Assembly: GCA_024072375.1 (NCBI GenBank)
Contig: CP099617.1
Span: forward strand, 2,150,001 to 2,214,000
Length of the DNA: 64,000 nucleotides
Direction: 5' to 3'
DNA from: Sphingomonadaceae bacterium OTU29LAMAA1
GTDB taxonomy: Bacteria > Pseudomonadota > Alphaproteobacteria > Sphingomonadales > Sphingomonadaceae
A program made the translations under genes and the position numbers. The notes beneath the pieces were generated by a model. That model ran no database searches, was not told the origin of the DNA, and saw only the letters and a list, made by a program, of their open reading frames with translations. Positions 1-8,153 of the stretch are shown in pieces (within the stretch, counting starts at the first letter, position 1; every line of letters starts with the position of its first letter).

Positions 1-360
1 ATCACGACGGCCCTGATCCCGGGCCGCGCCGCGCCGCGCCTGATCAGCGACGCCCAGGTCGCCAGCATGAAGCCCGGCAGCGTCATCGTCGATCTCGCGG
101 TCGAACAGGGCGGCAACGTCGAGGGCGCAGTGGCTGGTGAAATCGTCGTACGTCACGGCGTCAAGATCGTCGGCCACCGCAACGTCGCCTCCCGCCTTCC
201 CGCGGACGCCTCCGCCTTGTTCAGCCGCAACCTCTACAATTTTTTGTCAACCTTCTGGGACAAGGACACCGGCCGTCCGGTAATCGACGAGGAGATCGGC
301 GACGCCGTCCGACTCACCAGGGCCGGTCAGGTCGTCAACGCCCGGTTGTTGGGGGCGTGA
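1..360 (+). CDS. pntA: NAD(P) transhydrogenase subunit alpha part 1, C-terminal fragment
   Basis: This is the last ~119 codons of the gene; the reading frame is open from base 1, so the start lies outside the window. It encodes the end of the NAD(H)-binding domain I of the proton-translocating transhydrogenase. The stretch MKPGSVIVDLAVEQGGN and the following HRNVASRLPADAS segment are typical of the PntA/alanine dehydrogenase-type Rossmann domain. The protein stops after this domain, without membrane helices, so this is the split (three-subunit) form common in alphaproteobacteria, completed by pntAB and pntB just downstream. The enzyme couples inward proton flow to hydride transfer from NADH to NADP+. 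Confidence 0.93.
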   Translation: MTTALIPGRAAPRLISDAQVASMKPGSVIVDLAVEQGGNVEGAVAGEIVVRHGVKIVGHRNVASRLPADASALFSRNLYNFLSTFWDKDTGRPVIDEEIGDAVRLTRAGQVVNARLLGA

Positions 361-404
361 TCGGTCCTGTCCTACACGGCCTGAATCGCGTTATACTACC
401 GGCC

Positions 405-536
405 ATGCATGCCGCCATCGCCACGCCCGCTGTGATTGGCCCCGAATCGAAGATCGGGTATGGCAAACATGGGGGTGACGTCGTCGCCCGGATCGACAAG
501 TTTGGGGCTGTCGGTACGCCGGCGATGAGCCGCTGA
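405..536 (+). CDS. possible 43-residue small ORF between pntAA and pntAB
   Basis: A 43-codon frame with an ATG start fills most of the 186-base gap between the two alpha-subunit genes and ends 10 bases before the pntAB start, so it would sit within the operon. The product would contain a GGDVVARIDKFG stretch and no clear membrane segment. There is no convincing ribosome binding site, and a TATACT hexamer just upstream (392-397) could instead mark an internal promoter. I do not recognise the product; it may be chance open frame. Confidence 0.18.
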   Translation: MHAAIATPAVIGPESKIGYGKHGGDVVARIDKFGAVGTPAMSR

Positions 537-546
537 GGAGCTGAAC

Positions 547-846
547 ATGGACTTCGTTGCGATCCTGTCGATCTTCGTGATGGCCTGCTTTGTTGGATAT
601 TACGTCGTCTGGTCGGTCACACCGGCGCTGCACACGCCGCTCATGGCGGTGACCAACGCCATCTCGTCGGTCATCATCGTCGGCGCGCTGATCGCCGGCG
701 CGGCGGCGGGCAGCGCCTCCTCGAAATGGCTCGGGCTGCTCGGCGTGGTGCTGGCGAGCATCAACATCTTCGGCGGGTTCGCCGTCACCAGCCGCATGCT
801 GGCGATGTACAAGAAGAAAGACCGGCCGGCGCCCGCGAAGCACTGA
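547..846 (+). CDS. pntAB: NAD(P) transhydrogenase subunit alpha part 2 (membrane)
   Basis: A 99-residue protein with three hydrophobic segments (about residues 4-20, 31-52 and 60-83). It corresponds to the first part of the membrane domain II that is fused to the alpha subunit in enteric bacteria but is a separate polypeptide in many alphaproteobacteria. The ATG is preceded by GAGGAG at good spacing (about 535-540). It follows pntA and is followed 42 bases later by pntB, so the three form one operon. It contributes transmembrane helices to the proton channel. The basic C-terminus (YKKKDRPAPAKH) fits a cytoplasmic tail. Confidence 0.93.
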   Translation: MDFVAILSIFVMACFVGYYVVWSVTPALHTPLMAVTNAISSVIIVGALIAGAAAGSASSKWLGLLGVVLASINIFGGFAVTSRMLAMYKKKDRPAPAKH

Positions 847-888
847 CGTGCCACGCGGCGACAGCAAGACCGATGATCTGGGGGTAGG

Positions 889-2409
889 ATGGAACACGTA
901 ACCGCAGGCAGCTCGTTCGCTGCCCTCGCCTATCTGGTCGCCGGGGTATGCTTCATCCTGGCGCTGCGCGGCCTGTCGTCGCCGACATCGAGCCAGCGAG
1001 GCAACCGCTTCGGCATGATCGGCATGACCATTGCCGTGGTGACGACGCTGGTGACCCACGTGCCCATGCAGGCGGTGCAATTCGTATTGACCGGGCCGGA
1101 TGGCGCGGTCCCGGTGGATGGCCCGTTGCTCGCGCGGCTCGACCTCGTCACCATCGTCGAACTCGTCGCCGCAATCGGCATCGGCGCGGTCATCGGCATC
1201 GTGACCGCCCGCCGTATCGCGATGACCGACATGCCGCAGCTGGTCGCGGCCTTCCACAGCCTCGTCGGCCTCGCTGCCGTCCTCGTCGCCTGCGCCGCCT
1301 ATCTCAACCCGGTCGCGTTCGGTATCGCCGACCTCGTCATCCCGATGATCGGCGATCCCTTCGCCAACATCCGTACGGTTAGCCGGATCGAGATGGGCCT
1401 CGGCGTGGCGATCGGCGCGATCACCTTCTCGGGCAGCGTCATCGCCTTCCTGAAACTGAACGGCAACATGGGCGGCAAGCCGATCATGCTGCCCGGCCGC
1501 CACATCATCAACCTCGGCGTGCTCGCCGCGATCCTGCTGCTGATCGCGTACTTCACGCAGGATCAGAGCCCGTGGATCTTCTGGACGATCACGGTGCTGA
1601 GCTTCGCAATCGGCTTCCTGCTCATCATCCCGATCGGCGGCGCGGACATGCCGGTCGTCGTGTCGATGCTCAACAGTTATTCGGGCTGGGCGGCGGCGGC
1701 GATGGGCTTCACGCTGCACAATTCGGCGATGATTATCACCGGCGCGCTGGTCGGATCGTCGGGTGCGATCCTCAGCTACATCATGTGCCGTGCGATGAAT
1801 CGCAGCTTCATCAGCGTCATCGCTGGCGGCTTCGGCGCGTCGAGCGACACCGGCGGCGGCGACGGCACCAAGGTCGACCGCCCCTGGAAGCGCGGATCGG
1901 CCGAAGACGCCGCCTTCCTCATGAGCCAGGCCGAACAGGTCGTCATCGTCCCCGGCTACGGCATGGCGGTCGCGCAGGCGCAGCACGCGCTCCGAGAGAT
2001 GGGCGACAAGCTCAAGGAACACGGCGTCCGCGTGAAATACGCGATCCACCCCGTCGCCGGCCGCATGCCCGGCCACATGAACGTGCTGCTTGCCGAAGCG
2101 AATGTACCGTACGACGAGGTATTCGAACTGGAGGATATCAACTCCGAATTCGCGCAGACCGACGTCGCCTTCGTCATCGGTGCCAACGACGTCACCAATC
2201 CCGCCGCCAAGACCGACAAGACCTCGCCGATCTACGGTATGCCCGTCCTCGACGTCGAGAAGGCCAAGACGGTGTTGTTCATCAAGCGTTCGATGGGCGG
2301 CGTCGGCTATGCCGGGGTCGATAACGACGTGTTCTACATGGACAATACGATGATGCTGCTCGCCGACGCCAAGAAGATGGTCGAAGAGATCGTCAAATCC
2401 CTCGACTGA
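889..2409 (+). CDS. pntB: NAD(P) transhydrogenase subunit beta
   Basis: A 506-residue protein. The N-terminal ~300 residues hold many transmembrane segments (rest of domain II). The C-terminal ~180 residues are the NADP(H)-binding domain III, with the dinucleotide-binding GYGMAVAQAQ motif, the GANDVTNPAAK stretch and the terminal KRSMGGVGYAGVDN segment all present. Length matches the usual beta subunit (about 460-480) with a slightly long linker (GASSDTGGGDGTK). With PntAA and PntAB it forms the inner-membrane pump that makes NADPH at the expense of the proton gradient. Confidence 0.96.
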   Translation: MEHVTAGSSFAALAYLVAGVCFILALRGLSSPTSSQRGNRFGMIGMTIAVVTTLVTHVPMQAVQFVLTGPDGAVPVDGPLLARLDLVTIVELVAAIGIGAVIGIVTARRIAMTDMPQLVAAFHSLVGLAAVLVACAAYLNPVAFGIADLVIPMIGDPFANIRTVSRIEMGLGVAIGAITFSGSVIAFLKLNGNMGGKPIMLPGRHIINLGVLAAILLLIAYFTQDQSPWIFWTITVLSFAIGFLLIIPIGGADMPVVVSMLNSYSGWAAAAMGFTLHNSAMIITGALVGSSGAILSYIMCRAMNRSFISVIAGGFGASSDTGGGDGTKVDRPWKRGSAEDAAFLMSQAEQVVIVPGYGMAVAQAQHALREMGDKLKEHGVRVKYAIHPVAGRMPGHMNVLLAEANVPYDEVFELEDINSEFAQTDVAFVIGANDVTNPAAKTDKTSPIYGMPVLDVEKAKTVLFIKRSMGGVGYAGVDNDVFYMDNTMMLLADAKKMVEEIVKSLD

Positions 2410-2419
2410 TCATCGATCT

Positions 2420-2489
2420 CTCCATTTTGGAGGTGATAATATCGGACATCACGCCGCCGCCATGCCCGATACCACGAAAATGGAGGTGA
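2420..2489. repeat. short inverted and direct repeats downstream of pntB
   Basis: CTCCATTTT (2420-2428) and AAAATGGAG (2477-2485) are an exact 9-base inverted repeat. TGGAGGTGA also occurs as an exact direct repeat (2428-2436 and 2481-2489). GGAGGTGA is a perfect complement of the 16S rRNA 3' end, yet neither copy has a start codon at normal spacing. The function is unknown; it could be an operator or leader for the downstream gene or a weak pntB terminator. Confidence 0.4.
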
Positions 2490-2598
2490 CTGGGCGCGAT
2501 ACCGTCATCGGTCCGCTTATCGTCGTGGCATGGACCAGCTTATGCCCAGCGGCGTCGCAACGATCGGATGCCGCCCGTACCGAATACAGGGGCCGCCG

Positions 2599-3519
2599 AT
2601 GCTGCTGATCGCCGACGGGGATACGGACGCCGGGGACGCCATCACGTTAGCGGGCGGACGGTTGCTCCAGCGGGTCGCTTGGCGGGATGCGGAAATGGCA
2701 TTGCCCCGGCTGGCCAGCTTTCCGGTCCTCGTCATCGAGGCGGTCGGCGTCGCGCCATCGGTGTTGCAGGCGGTCCTGCCGGCGATCGAAGGACATGTCG
2801 CCGCTTCGGCTTCGTCCGCCGTTGTGACGATCGCCGAAGACCAGATCGACGTCGTTACCCGGCACCTCTTGGGGCCACGGATCGAGGTGCTGCACGCTCC
2901 GACGCTCGCGGATCGGGTCGCGGCACTCCGCCGGGCCACCACCGTCGCCACGCCGGAACTGCATGAGGGATCGTCAGGCAAGGTATGTGATCAGCGGCCG
3001 CCTTTTGATCACGGCGGCCCCGACCGGCACGACGACCGACTGGGCCGGTTGAACGACAATCTGTCGTCGATCGCACGGCTGGCCAACGAACTCAGCCGCG
3101 ATGCCGTATCTCTGCGCAGCGAGATCGCCGATCGGCGCGGGAACTATGGTGCCGAACCCGAGACGTCTGGCGATGCGGTCCGGCTCGACGAGGTGCAGCG
3201 TGCGATCGCCCTGCGGCGGCGGCGCGCGATCTCCTTCAGCACCTTTGCCGGCGAAGCGCTGTTCGAGGATCCCGCCTGGGACATGCTGCTCGATCTCTAC
3301 GCCCACAAATTGAAGGGCACCGACGTCAGCGTATCCAGCTTGTGCATCGCCGCTGGCGTCGCACCCACCACCGCGCTGCGCTGGATCGCGAAGATGACCG
3401 ACATGGAATTGTTTATCCGCCACCGCGACCCCGACGACAAACGCCGCGCCTTCATGACGCTTTCGCCCCGCGCCATCGATGCCATGGCCAATTACTTCAT
3501 CATGGCCCGAAAAATTTGA
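2599..3519 (+). CDS. receiver-like domain plus winged-helix (MarR-like) DNA-binding protein
   Basis: From the ATG at 2599 this is 306 residues; an earlier in-frame ATG at 2530 lacks a binding site, whereas 2599 has AGGGG six bases upstream. The first ~115 residues have the alternating strand/helix pattern of a response-regulator receiver fold (LLIADGD, VLVIEAV, AVVTIAED) but no clear phosphoacceptor aspartate. The middle (residues ~125-190) is polar and likely helical. The C-terminal ~100 residues look like a winged helix: an SSLCIAAGVAPTTALRWI recognition segment followed by a wing with RHRDPDDKRRAF. The likely role is transcriptional regulation that does not depend on phosphorylation. The target is unknown. 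It stands alone, before tRNA-Val. Confidence 0.7.
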   Translation: MLLIADGDTDAGDAITLAGGRLLQRVAWRDAEMALPRLASFPVLVIEAVGVAPSVLQAVLPAIEGHVAASASSAVVTIAEDQIDVVTRHLLGPRIEVLHAPTLADRVAALRRATTVATPELHEGSSGKVCDQRPPFDHGGPDRHDDRLGRLNDNLSSIARLANELSRDAVSLRSEIADRRGNYGAEPETSGDAVRLDEVQRAIALRRRRAISFSTFAGEALFEDPAWDMLLDLYAHKLKGTDVSVSSLCIAAGVAPTTALRWIAKMTDMELFIRHRDPDDKRRAFMTLSPRAIDAMANYFIMARKI

Positions 3520-3580
3520 CGCTGCCCGATCCCTCTTGCGCATCCCCGTCGGCTTTGGCAGTGCAGAATCACCCGATCGG

Positions 3581-3656
3581 GGGCGCTTAGCTCAGCTGGT
3601 AGAGCGGCTCGTTTACACCGAGTAGGTCGGCGGTTCGAACCCGTCAGCGCCCACCA
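3581..3656 (+). tRNA. tRNA-Val (anticodon TAC)
   Basis: A 76-base cloverleaf. The 7-bp acceptor stem pairs GGGCGCT with AGCGCCC. The anticodon loop TTTACAC carries TAC, the T-arm contains TTCGAAC, and the 3' CCA is encoded (3654-3656). It reads GUA valine codons. It sits between the receiver-like gene and the converging light-sensor kinase gene. Confidence 0.96.
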
Positions 3657-3672
3657 TTTCCGCTTCCTCCGC

Positions 3673-5403
3673 TCAGGCCTCCGCCGCGCCGAAGTCGGAA
3701 CGCTGCCGTCGGGGACCGCCACTGCCGCGCCGGTTGAGCGCCTGCCGCACCCGGTCGAGCAATTCCGACCGGCGATACGGCTTGCTCAGCACATCCGTCG
3801 CCCGCTTGCGGGGACCATTGACCACCAGTTCCTCGTTATAGCCAGTGGTCAGCAGCACCGAAACGGTCGGATCGCGCTCGATGACCGCATCGGCCAGCAT
3901 CAGGCCATTCATGCCGCCGGGCATGACCAGGTCGGTGAACAGCAGGTCGAAGTGATTGTTGAGGTGAACGTCCTCGAACGTCTTCAGGCCCTGTTCGCCA
4001 CTGCCTGCGGTCGTCACCCGATAACCGGCGCTGATCAGGATCTCGCTCGCCAGTGCCAGCACCTCCTCGTTATCCTCGACGATCAGCACGTGCTCGACAT
4101 AGCCACTCGGGGGCGTCGGCGCGGCGGGTGTCGGCTCCGGCTGGTCTTCCTGCGCCGCCAGCAGGCTGGCGCGCGCCGTCGGAAAGATCATCTTGACCGC
4201 GGTGCCGCGCCCCGGCTCGCTGTCGATCTCCAGCCGCCCGCCGGATTGCCGGACGAAGCCGCTCGCCATGGCCAAGCCCAGCCCGGTGCCCTGCCCGACA
4301 CCCTTCGTGGTGAAGAACGGTTCGACGGCGCGTTCCAGCACCTCTACCGGCATACCCTCGCCCTCGTCGCGCACTTCGAGCGTGACGTAGTCGCCCGCCG
4401 CCAGTTCGCGGGCGTTCTCTTCGTCGAGCCGCAACGGCATCGTCGAGATGGTGACGACGCCGCCCTTCGGCATCGCATCGCGGGCATTGTTGACGATGTT
4501 CAGCAGCGCCATTTCGAGCTGATCGGGATCGACGACGACATGCGCCAGACCACGGCGCAGGCTGAGGTGCAAGTCGACCCGCTTGTTGATCGAGCTTTCC
4601 ATCACGTCGCTGAAATCGGTGATCAGATGGCTGAGATCGACGGGCCTTGGCTCCAGCCGGGTCTTGCGGGCGAAGGCCAGCAGCTGCCGCGTCAGCTTTG
4701 CGCCGCGTTCGGCCGCCGACTGCGCCGCGACGACGTAGCGCTTCGCGCGTTCGCTGTCCGTGACCGCTGCCAGTAAATCGAGGTTGCCGTTAACCACCTG
4801 CAACAGGTTGTTGAAGTCGTGAGCAAGACCGGCGGTCAGTTGGCCGATCGACTCCATCTTTTGCGCCTGGCGGAAGCTTTGTTCGGTGTTGCGGCGGCGA
4901 GTAACATCAAGCTGGCTTGCGAAGAAATACAACAGCTTGCCATTGACGTCGTAGACCGGGCCAATGAACACCGCATTCCAGAACGGCGAACCATCACGCC
5001 GATAATTGAGCAGTTCGATGGCGATCGACTGGCGTTCCGCGACGGCATCGCGCAATTCCGCGACAGCGTTGCGGTCGGTCTGCGCGCCCTGGAGGAAGCG
5101 ACAGTTGCGCCCGAGCACCTCCTCTTCCTCGTAGCCGGTGAGGTCGAGGAACGCCTTGTTGGCGAAGGCGATCGGATTGTCCGGTTCGTTGGGATCGGTC
5201 AGGATCATCGGCATTCGCGTCATCTCGATCGCGGCGAAGAACACGCTGCCGCGGTCATCGAGACCTGGCCGGGTGATCGTGCTTTCGCGCCAATGATGCA
5301 GGCCGGGGCGGCCGATCGGATCGTCGTGGCCGCTATCTATCGTCCCCTGTGCCGGTACGCCCGTCACCCTCTGCCCATCGTCGTCAGTCATCATGGACGA
5401 CAC
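3673..5403 (-). CDS. LOV-domain (blue-light) hybrid histidine kinase with C-terminal receiver
   Basis: A 576-residue protein starting with GTG; an in-frame ATG nine bases later is an alternative. Residues ~55-170 are a PAS/LOV domain with the flavin-binding GRNCRFLQG motif, Cys101 being the expected photoadduct cysteine. A histidine-kinase dimerisation region follows with phospho-acceptor His195 in LAHDFNNLLQ. The ATPase domain has N-box NIVNNARDA and GTGLGLAM. A receiver (residues ~437-565) follows with acceptor Asp491 (FTDLVMP) and Lys541. No membrane segment is visible, so it should be cytoplasmic. Light-driven FMN-Cys adduct formation would change kinase activity. It is of the ordinary HisKA type, not the HWE type. 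No partner regulator is encoded next to it. Confidence 0.92.
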   Translation of the reverse strand: MSSMMTDDDGQRVTGVPAQGTIDSGHDDPIGRPGLHHWRESTITRPGLDDRGSVFFAAIEMTRMPMILTDPNEPDNPIAFANKAFLDLTGYEEEEVLGRNCRFLQGAQTDRNAVAELRDAVAERQSIAIELLNYRRDGSPFWNAVFIGPVYDVNGKLLYFFASQLDVTRRRNTEQSFRQAQKMESIGQLTAGLAHDFNNLLQVVNGNLDLLAAVTDSERAKRYVVAAQSAAERGAKLTRQLLAFARKTRLEPRPVDLSHLITDFSDVMESSINKRVDLHLSLRRGLAHVVVDPDQLEMALLNIVNNARDAMPKGGVVTISTMPLRLDEENARELAAGDYVTLEVRDEGEGMPVEVLERAVEPFFTTKGVGQGTGLGLAMASGFVRQSGGRLEIDSEPGRGTAVKMIFPTARASLLAAQEDQPEPTPAAPTPPSGYVEHVLIVEDNEEVLALASEILISAGYRVTTAGSGEQGLKTFEDVHLNNHFDLLFTDLVMPGGMNGLMLADAVIERDPTVSVLLTTGYNEELVVNGPRKRATDVLSKPYRRSELLDRVRQALNRRGSGGPRRQRSDFGAAEA

Positions 5404-5501
5404 GCATGGCGCAGTCGGAAGATCGGGACAAGACGGGGCAAAACGTGAGAATGAAGATTATGTAACATCGGCAAGGGTGAACGCCCCATCGACCGCAGGG
5501 T

Positions 5502-6227
5502 TCACTGACCCGCCTCGTCCCGATATTTGATCTCGAGATAGCGACCGCGGGTGGACAGGTTGTCGAGATCGTTCTGCGCCAGCCGGGCGGTCATATCGGA
5601 GATCTCCTGCTCGATCAGTTTCAGGCCGGCGACCAGTTCGGCATCCGGCGTCTTCCCATTGCGTTCGACCCGGCGCAGCGATTCAGGAACGCGGGCGTAA
5701 TCCTTTACGAAAGCAGGCAATTGCTCGCCGATCAGACGGCGCACCTCATAGGCCTCCTCCTCGCGGCCCTCCAGCCGACCGAGCTGCGGCGACAGCGTTT
5801 CCAGACGTATGCCGATCTGATCGACCAACCCACGTGCTGGCGCGGGCAGCGCCGGCCGCTGCGCCTCCAGCCATCGCTCGGTCTTGCTCGGCAGCGCCTT
5901 GATATCGACCTCTCGCAGTACCTTCTCGCTCGGCGCACGTGCCGCCGGCGCAATGGCGATCGCGATCGTCACCGCCGCCATCAGCAGCAATACGGCGAGC
6001 CCGCCGAACAGGCCGAGCGGAACGACCATACCCGCGATGGCCGCTGCAATCAGGATGATGGCGTTGACCGCACAGATGAACGCCAGCCGCGTGCCGACGC
6101 CGACCGCCTTGCGCTTCAGCCGCTTGCCGTGAGCGCGATATTGCGCCCCCACCTGGCCGCGGTAATCCTCACTGATCCGCGCCATCGCGGCGCGTGCACG
6201 TTCGATCTGCTGGTCGACTTCGGTCAT
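5502..6227 (-). CDS. XpaC-like membrane protein (5-bromo-4-chloroindolyl phosphate hydrolysis family)
   Basis: A 241-residue protein: a charged N-terminal helix (~1-45), two adjacent membrane segments (~47-70 and ~73-95), and a long cytoplasmic region rich in charged helices that is probably coiled coil. This layout and its position 4 bases downstream of a TelA-family gene match the XpaC/TelA pair seen in many bacteria, where they are linked to tellurite or cell-envelope stress resistance with no defined mechanism. I assign it by architecture and neighbour more than by motif. Confidence 0.7.
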   Translation of the reverse strand: MTEVDQQIERARAAMARISEDYRGQVGAQYRAHGKRLKRKAVGVGTRLAFICAVNAIILIAAAIAGMVVPLGLFGGLAVLLLMAAVTIAIAIAPAARAPSEKVLREVDIKALPSKTERWLEAQRPALPAPARGLVDQIGIRLETLSPQLGRLEGREEEAYEVRRLIGEQLPAFVKDYARVPESLRRVERNGKTPDAELVAGLKLIEQEISDMTARLAQNDLDNLSTRGRYLEIKYRDEAGQ

Positions 6228-6231
6228 GCCT

Positions 6232-7443
6232 CTACACCGACTCCAGACGATATTGGTCGCTCGTCGGCCCCTTCAACGCACCCTGCGCGGCACCTTCGGC
6301 GCGGGCGATATAGCCCTTCGACTTCTCCACCTCGCTGCCGAGCGCGGTGACGGTGGTCTTCATCGAATCGAGCGCCTTCAGCTTGAAGGTGTCGATCGCA
6401 TCCATCGTGTCGTAGATGTTCTGGAAGGCGCGTTGCAGCGTTTCCAGCGGGATCGTCGAGGCCGCCGCCTGTTCGTGGATCGCGGCGGTGTTCGAACGCA
6501 GCAGCTTGCCGGTCGAATCGATGATGTTGGCGGTCGTCGTGTTGAGCTGGGTGATCGATTCCAGCACCAGTTTCTGGTTGGCCAGCGCCTGCGCCACGGT
6601 CACCGCGGTACGCAGCGCCGACACGGTGGTGGTCGATGCACGATCGACACCCTTCACCAGCTCGACGTTGTTCTTCTTGACCAGATCGAGCGCCAGATAG
6701 CCCTGCACCGTCACCGCCATCTGGGTCAGCAGGTCCTGCGTGCGCTGGCGGGTGTAGAACAAAGCCGTCTCGCGGATCGCCTTCGCCTTGGCGGGGTCGG
6801 TGTGGTCGAGTTCGTTCGCCTTGTCCTCAAGCTTGGCGTCCATCGCCTTGCTGAGGTGGATCATCTGTTCGAGGCGGCCCATCGCCGACCACAGGTTGGC
6901 GCGTTCGGTATCGATCGCGGCATTGTCCATCAGCAGCTCGTCCTTGCCGCTGGCGAGGTTCTTGAGAATCGCGCTGATGTGCGTCTGCGACGACTGATAG
7001 CTTTCGAAATAATCGCGCATCTTCGACCCGAACGGGATGATGCCGAATATCTTCTTGGGGCCGGAGAGCGCGCCTTTGCGACCGGGATCGAGGTCCTCGA
7101 TCACGCGGCGTAACTGGGCGAGGTCGGCGCCGACGCCGCTATCCTTGTCCATCGCCCGGATCGGCCGGTCGAGGAAGCGGTTCGACTGGCCCGCCGCCTC
7201 GCGAATTTCCTTGGCGCCCATGCCGGTGATCGCATCGACGCGGCGGCCGAATTCGGGGCTGTTGACGTCCTCTGCGATCAGTTCGGCGACGAAGGTGTCG
7301 ACTCGCGTTTCGAGCTGCGTCTTCTTGACGTCGTCGATCGGCACGAGGCCGGCGGCGCGTTCGGCAGCCACGGTCGGCACCGGATCGGGCGGCGTCAGCA
7401 CCAGGTCCGGGTGGGCATTAACAGTGTCCACGGTCGTCGCCAT
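6232..7443 (-). CDS. telA: TelA/KlaA toxic-anion resistance family protein
   Basis: The start is taken at the ATG at 7443, six bases after GGAGG; an adjacent ATG at 7446 is possible, and the longer open frame upstream has no binding site. The product is 403 residues, soluble and almost wholly helical, with the family's conserved stretches FGIIPFGSKMRDYFESYQ and FYTRQRTQDLLTQMAV and a final helix ending in KGYIARAEGAAQ. TelA-family proteins are tied to tellurite, colicin and antibiotic tolerance by poorly understood means. It is co-transcribed with the XpaC-like gene that follows. Confidence 0.88.
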   Translation of the reverse strand: MATTVDTVNAHPDLVLTPPDPVPTVAAERAAGLVPIDDVKKTQLETRVDTFVAELIAEDVNSPEFGRRVDAITGMGAKEIREAAGQSNRFLDRPIRAMDKDSGVGADLAQLRRVIEDLDPGRKGALSGPKKIFGIIPFGSKMRDYFESYQSSQTHISAILKNLASGKDELLMDNAAIDTERANLWSAMGRLEQMIHLSKAMDAKLEDKANELDHTDPAKAKAIRETALFYTRQRTQDLLTQMAVTVQGYLALDLVKKNNVELVKGVDRASTTTVSALRTAVTVAQALANQKLVLESITQLNTTTANIIDSTGKLLRSNTAAIHEQAAASTIPLETLQRAFQNIYDTMDAIDTFKLKALDSMKTTVTALGSEVEKSKGYIARAEGAAQGALKGPTSDQYRLESV

Positions 7444-7816
7444 CATCGTCCTCCAGCAGGCTGTCGCCCGGTCGTCGTTGGTAATGTGCCGGTTGGCGCC
7501 GCCCCGTTCAAGTGTATCATGTGAATAATACGCGCGCCCGAGTCGCCGCAAACCCTTCGCAGGGGAAAGCCACGGTCCGTATCGTGTGAAGTTGAGGAAG
7601 TTGAGAGCTTCACGCGTTTAGCGATCGGCCTCAACTTCGCCCCCGATCGAGGGCGCAGCCCCATCCGGCAAGGGCCGGCGGCATGGCCGCCTTCGTTCGC
7701 CGCAGGATAGGAGAATGCAGGCATGCCGGAGGGTCTACAGGAGGCTGTCCACGTAGGACAGAGCGGTGACAGCGGACGAGCGAGATAGTAGATAGGTCGG
7801 GAACGGAGACGCTCGC
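7444..7816. other. 373-base non-coding stretch upstream of telA and the antitoxin gene
   Basis: This region separates two divergent genes and should hold both promoters. It contains GTGAAG/CTTCAC arms (7585-7590, 7608-7613) around a tandem GAAGTTGAG repeat, and a small hairpin CTGTCC-ACGTA-GGACAG (7745-7761). Neither is followed by a T-run, so they are more likely operator-like than terminators. I see no convincing gene. Confidence 0.4.
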
Positions 7817-8098
7817 ATGAACGACATGGCACGGGTCGAATGGGCCGGCGACGAACAGGTGGTCCGCCTGCCCCCGGGCTATCGCGTTGATGCGGCCGAG
7901 GTTCGGGTGACGCGCGACGGCAACCGCATCGTATTGGAAGCAACGGATGGCCGGATCGACTCGGCAACGGGCTTGCCGATGGCCGAACTCGAGCGACTGC
8001 TCGACGAAGGCGGGGAAGGTGAAGACGAACCTTGGGACGTCGACGAGATCAAGCGTGAAGTCCTTGCCGAACTGGCCGCCGAAAGGGTGGCGCGCTGA
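7817..8098 (+). CDS. AbrB/VagC-type antitoxin-like protein
   Basis: A 93-residue protein whose first ~50 residues match a SpoVT/AbrB swapped-hairpin DNA-binding domain of the VagC/VapB antitoxin type (NGDEQ-like start, VRLPPGYRVDAAEVRVTRDG). It is followed by an acidic tail (EGEDEPWDVDEIKREVLAEL) of the sort that binds a toxin. Antitoxins of this type normally pair with PIN-domain VapC toxins. Here the only downstream toxin-like sequence is a headless ParE fragment, so the protein is either an orphan antitoxin or part of a rearranged locus. Confidence 0.75.
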   Translation: MNDMARVEWAGDEQVVRLPPGYRVDAAEVRVTRDGNRIVLEATDGRIDSATGLPMAELERLLDEGGEGEDEPWDVDEIKREVLAELAAERVAR

Positions 8099-8153
8099 GC
8101 CGGGTCGCACGCAGCCGCGCCGCACGGCGGGGTGTAAAGGCCTCGCCATGTAA

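Noticed and set aside
391..2076. 561-codon open frame on the minus strand opposite pntB
   Set aside because: Its product is a low-complexity His/Arg/Asp-rich sequence produced by the reverse of a GC-biased gene; pntB on the other strand is unmistakable.
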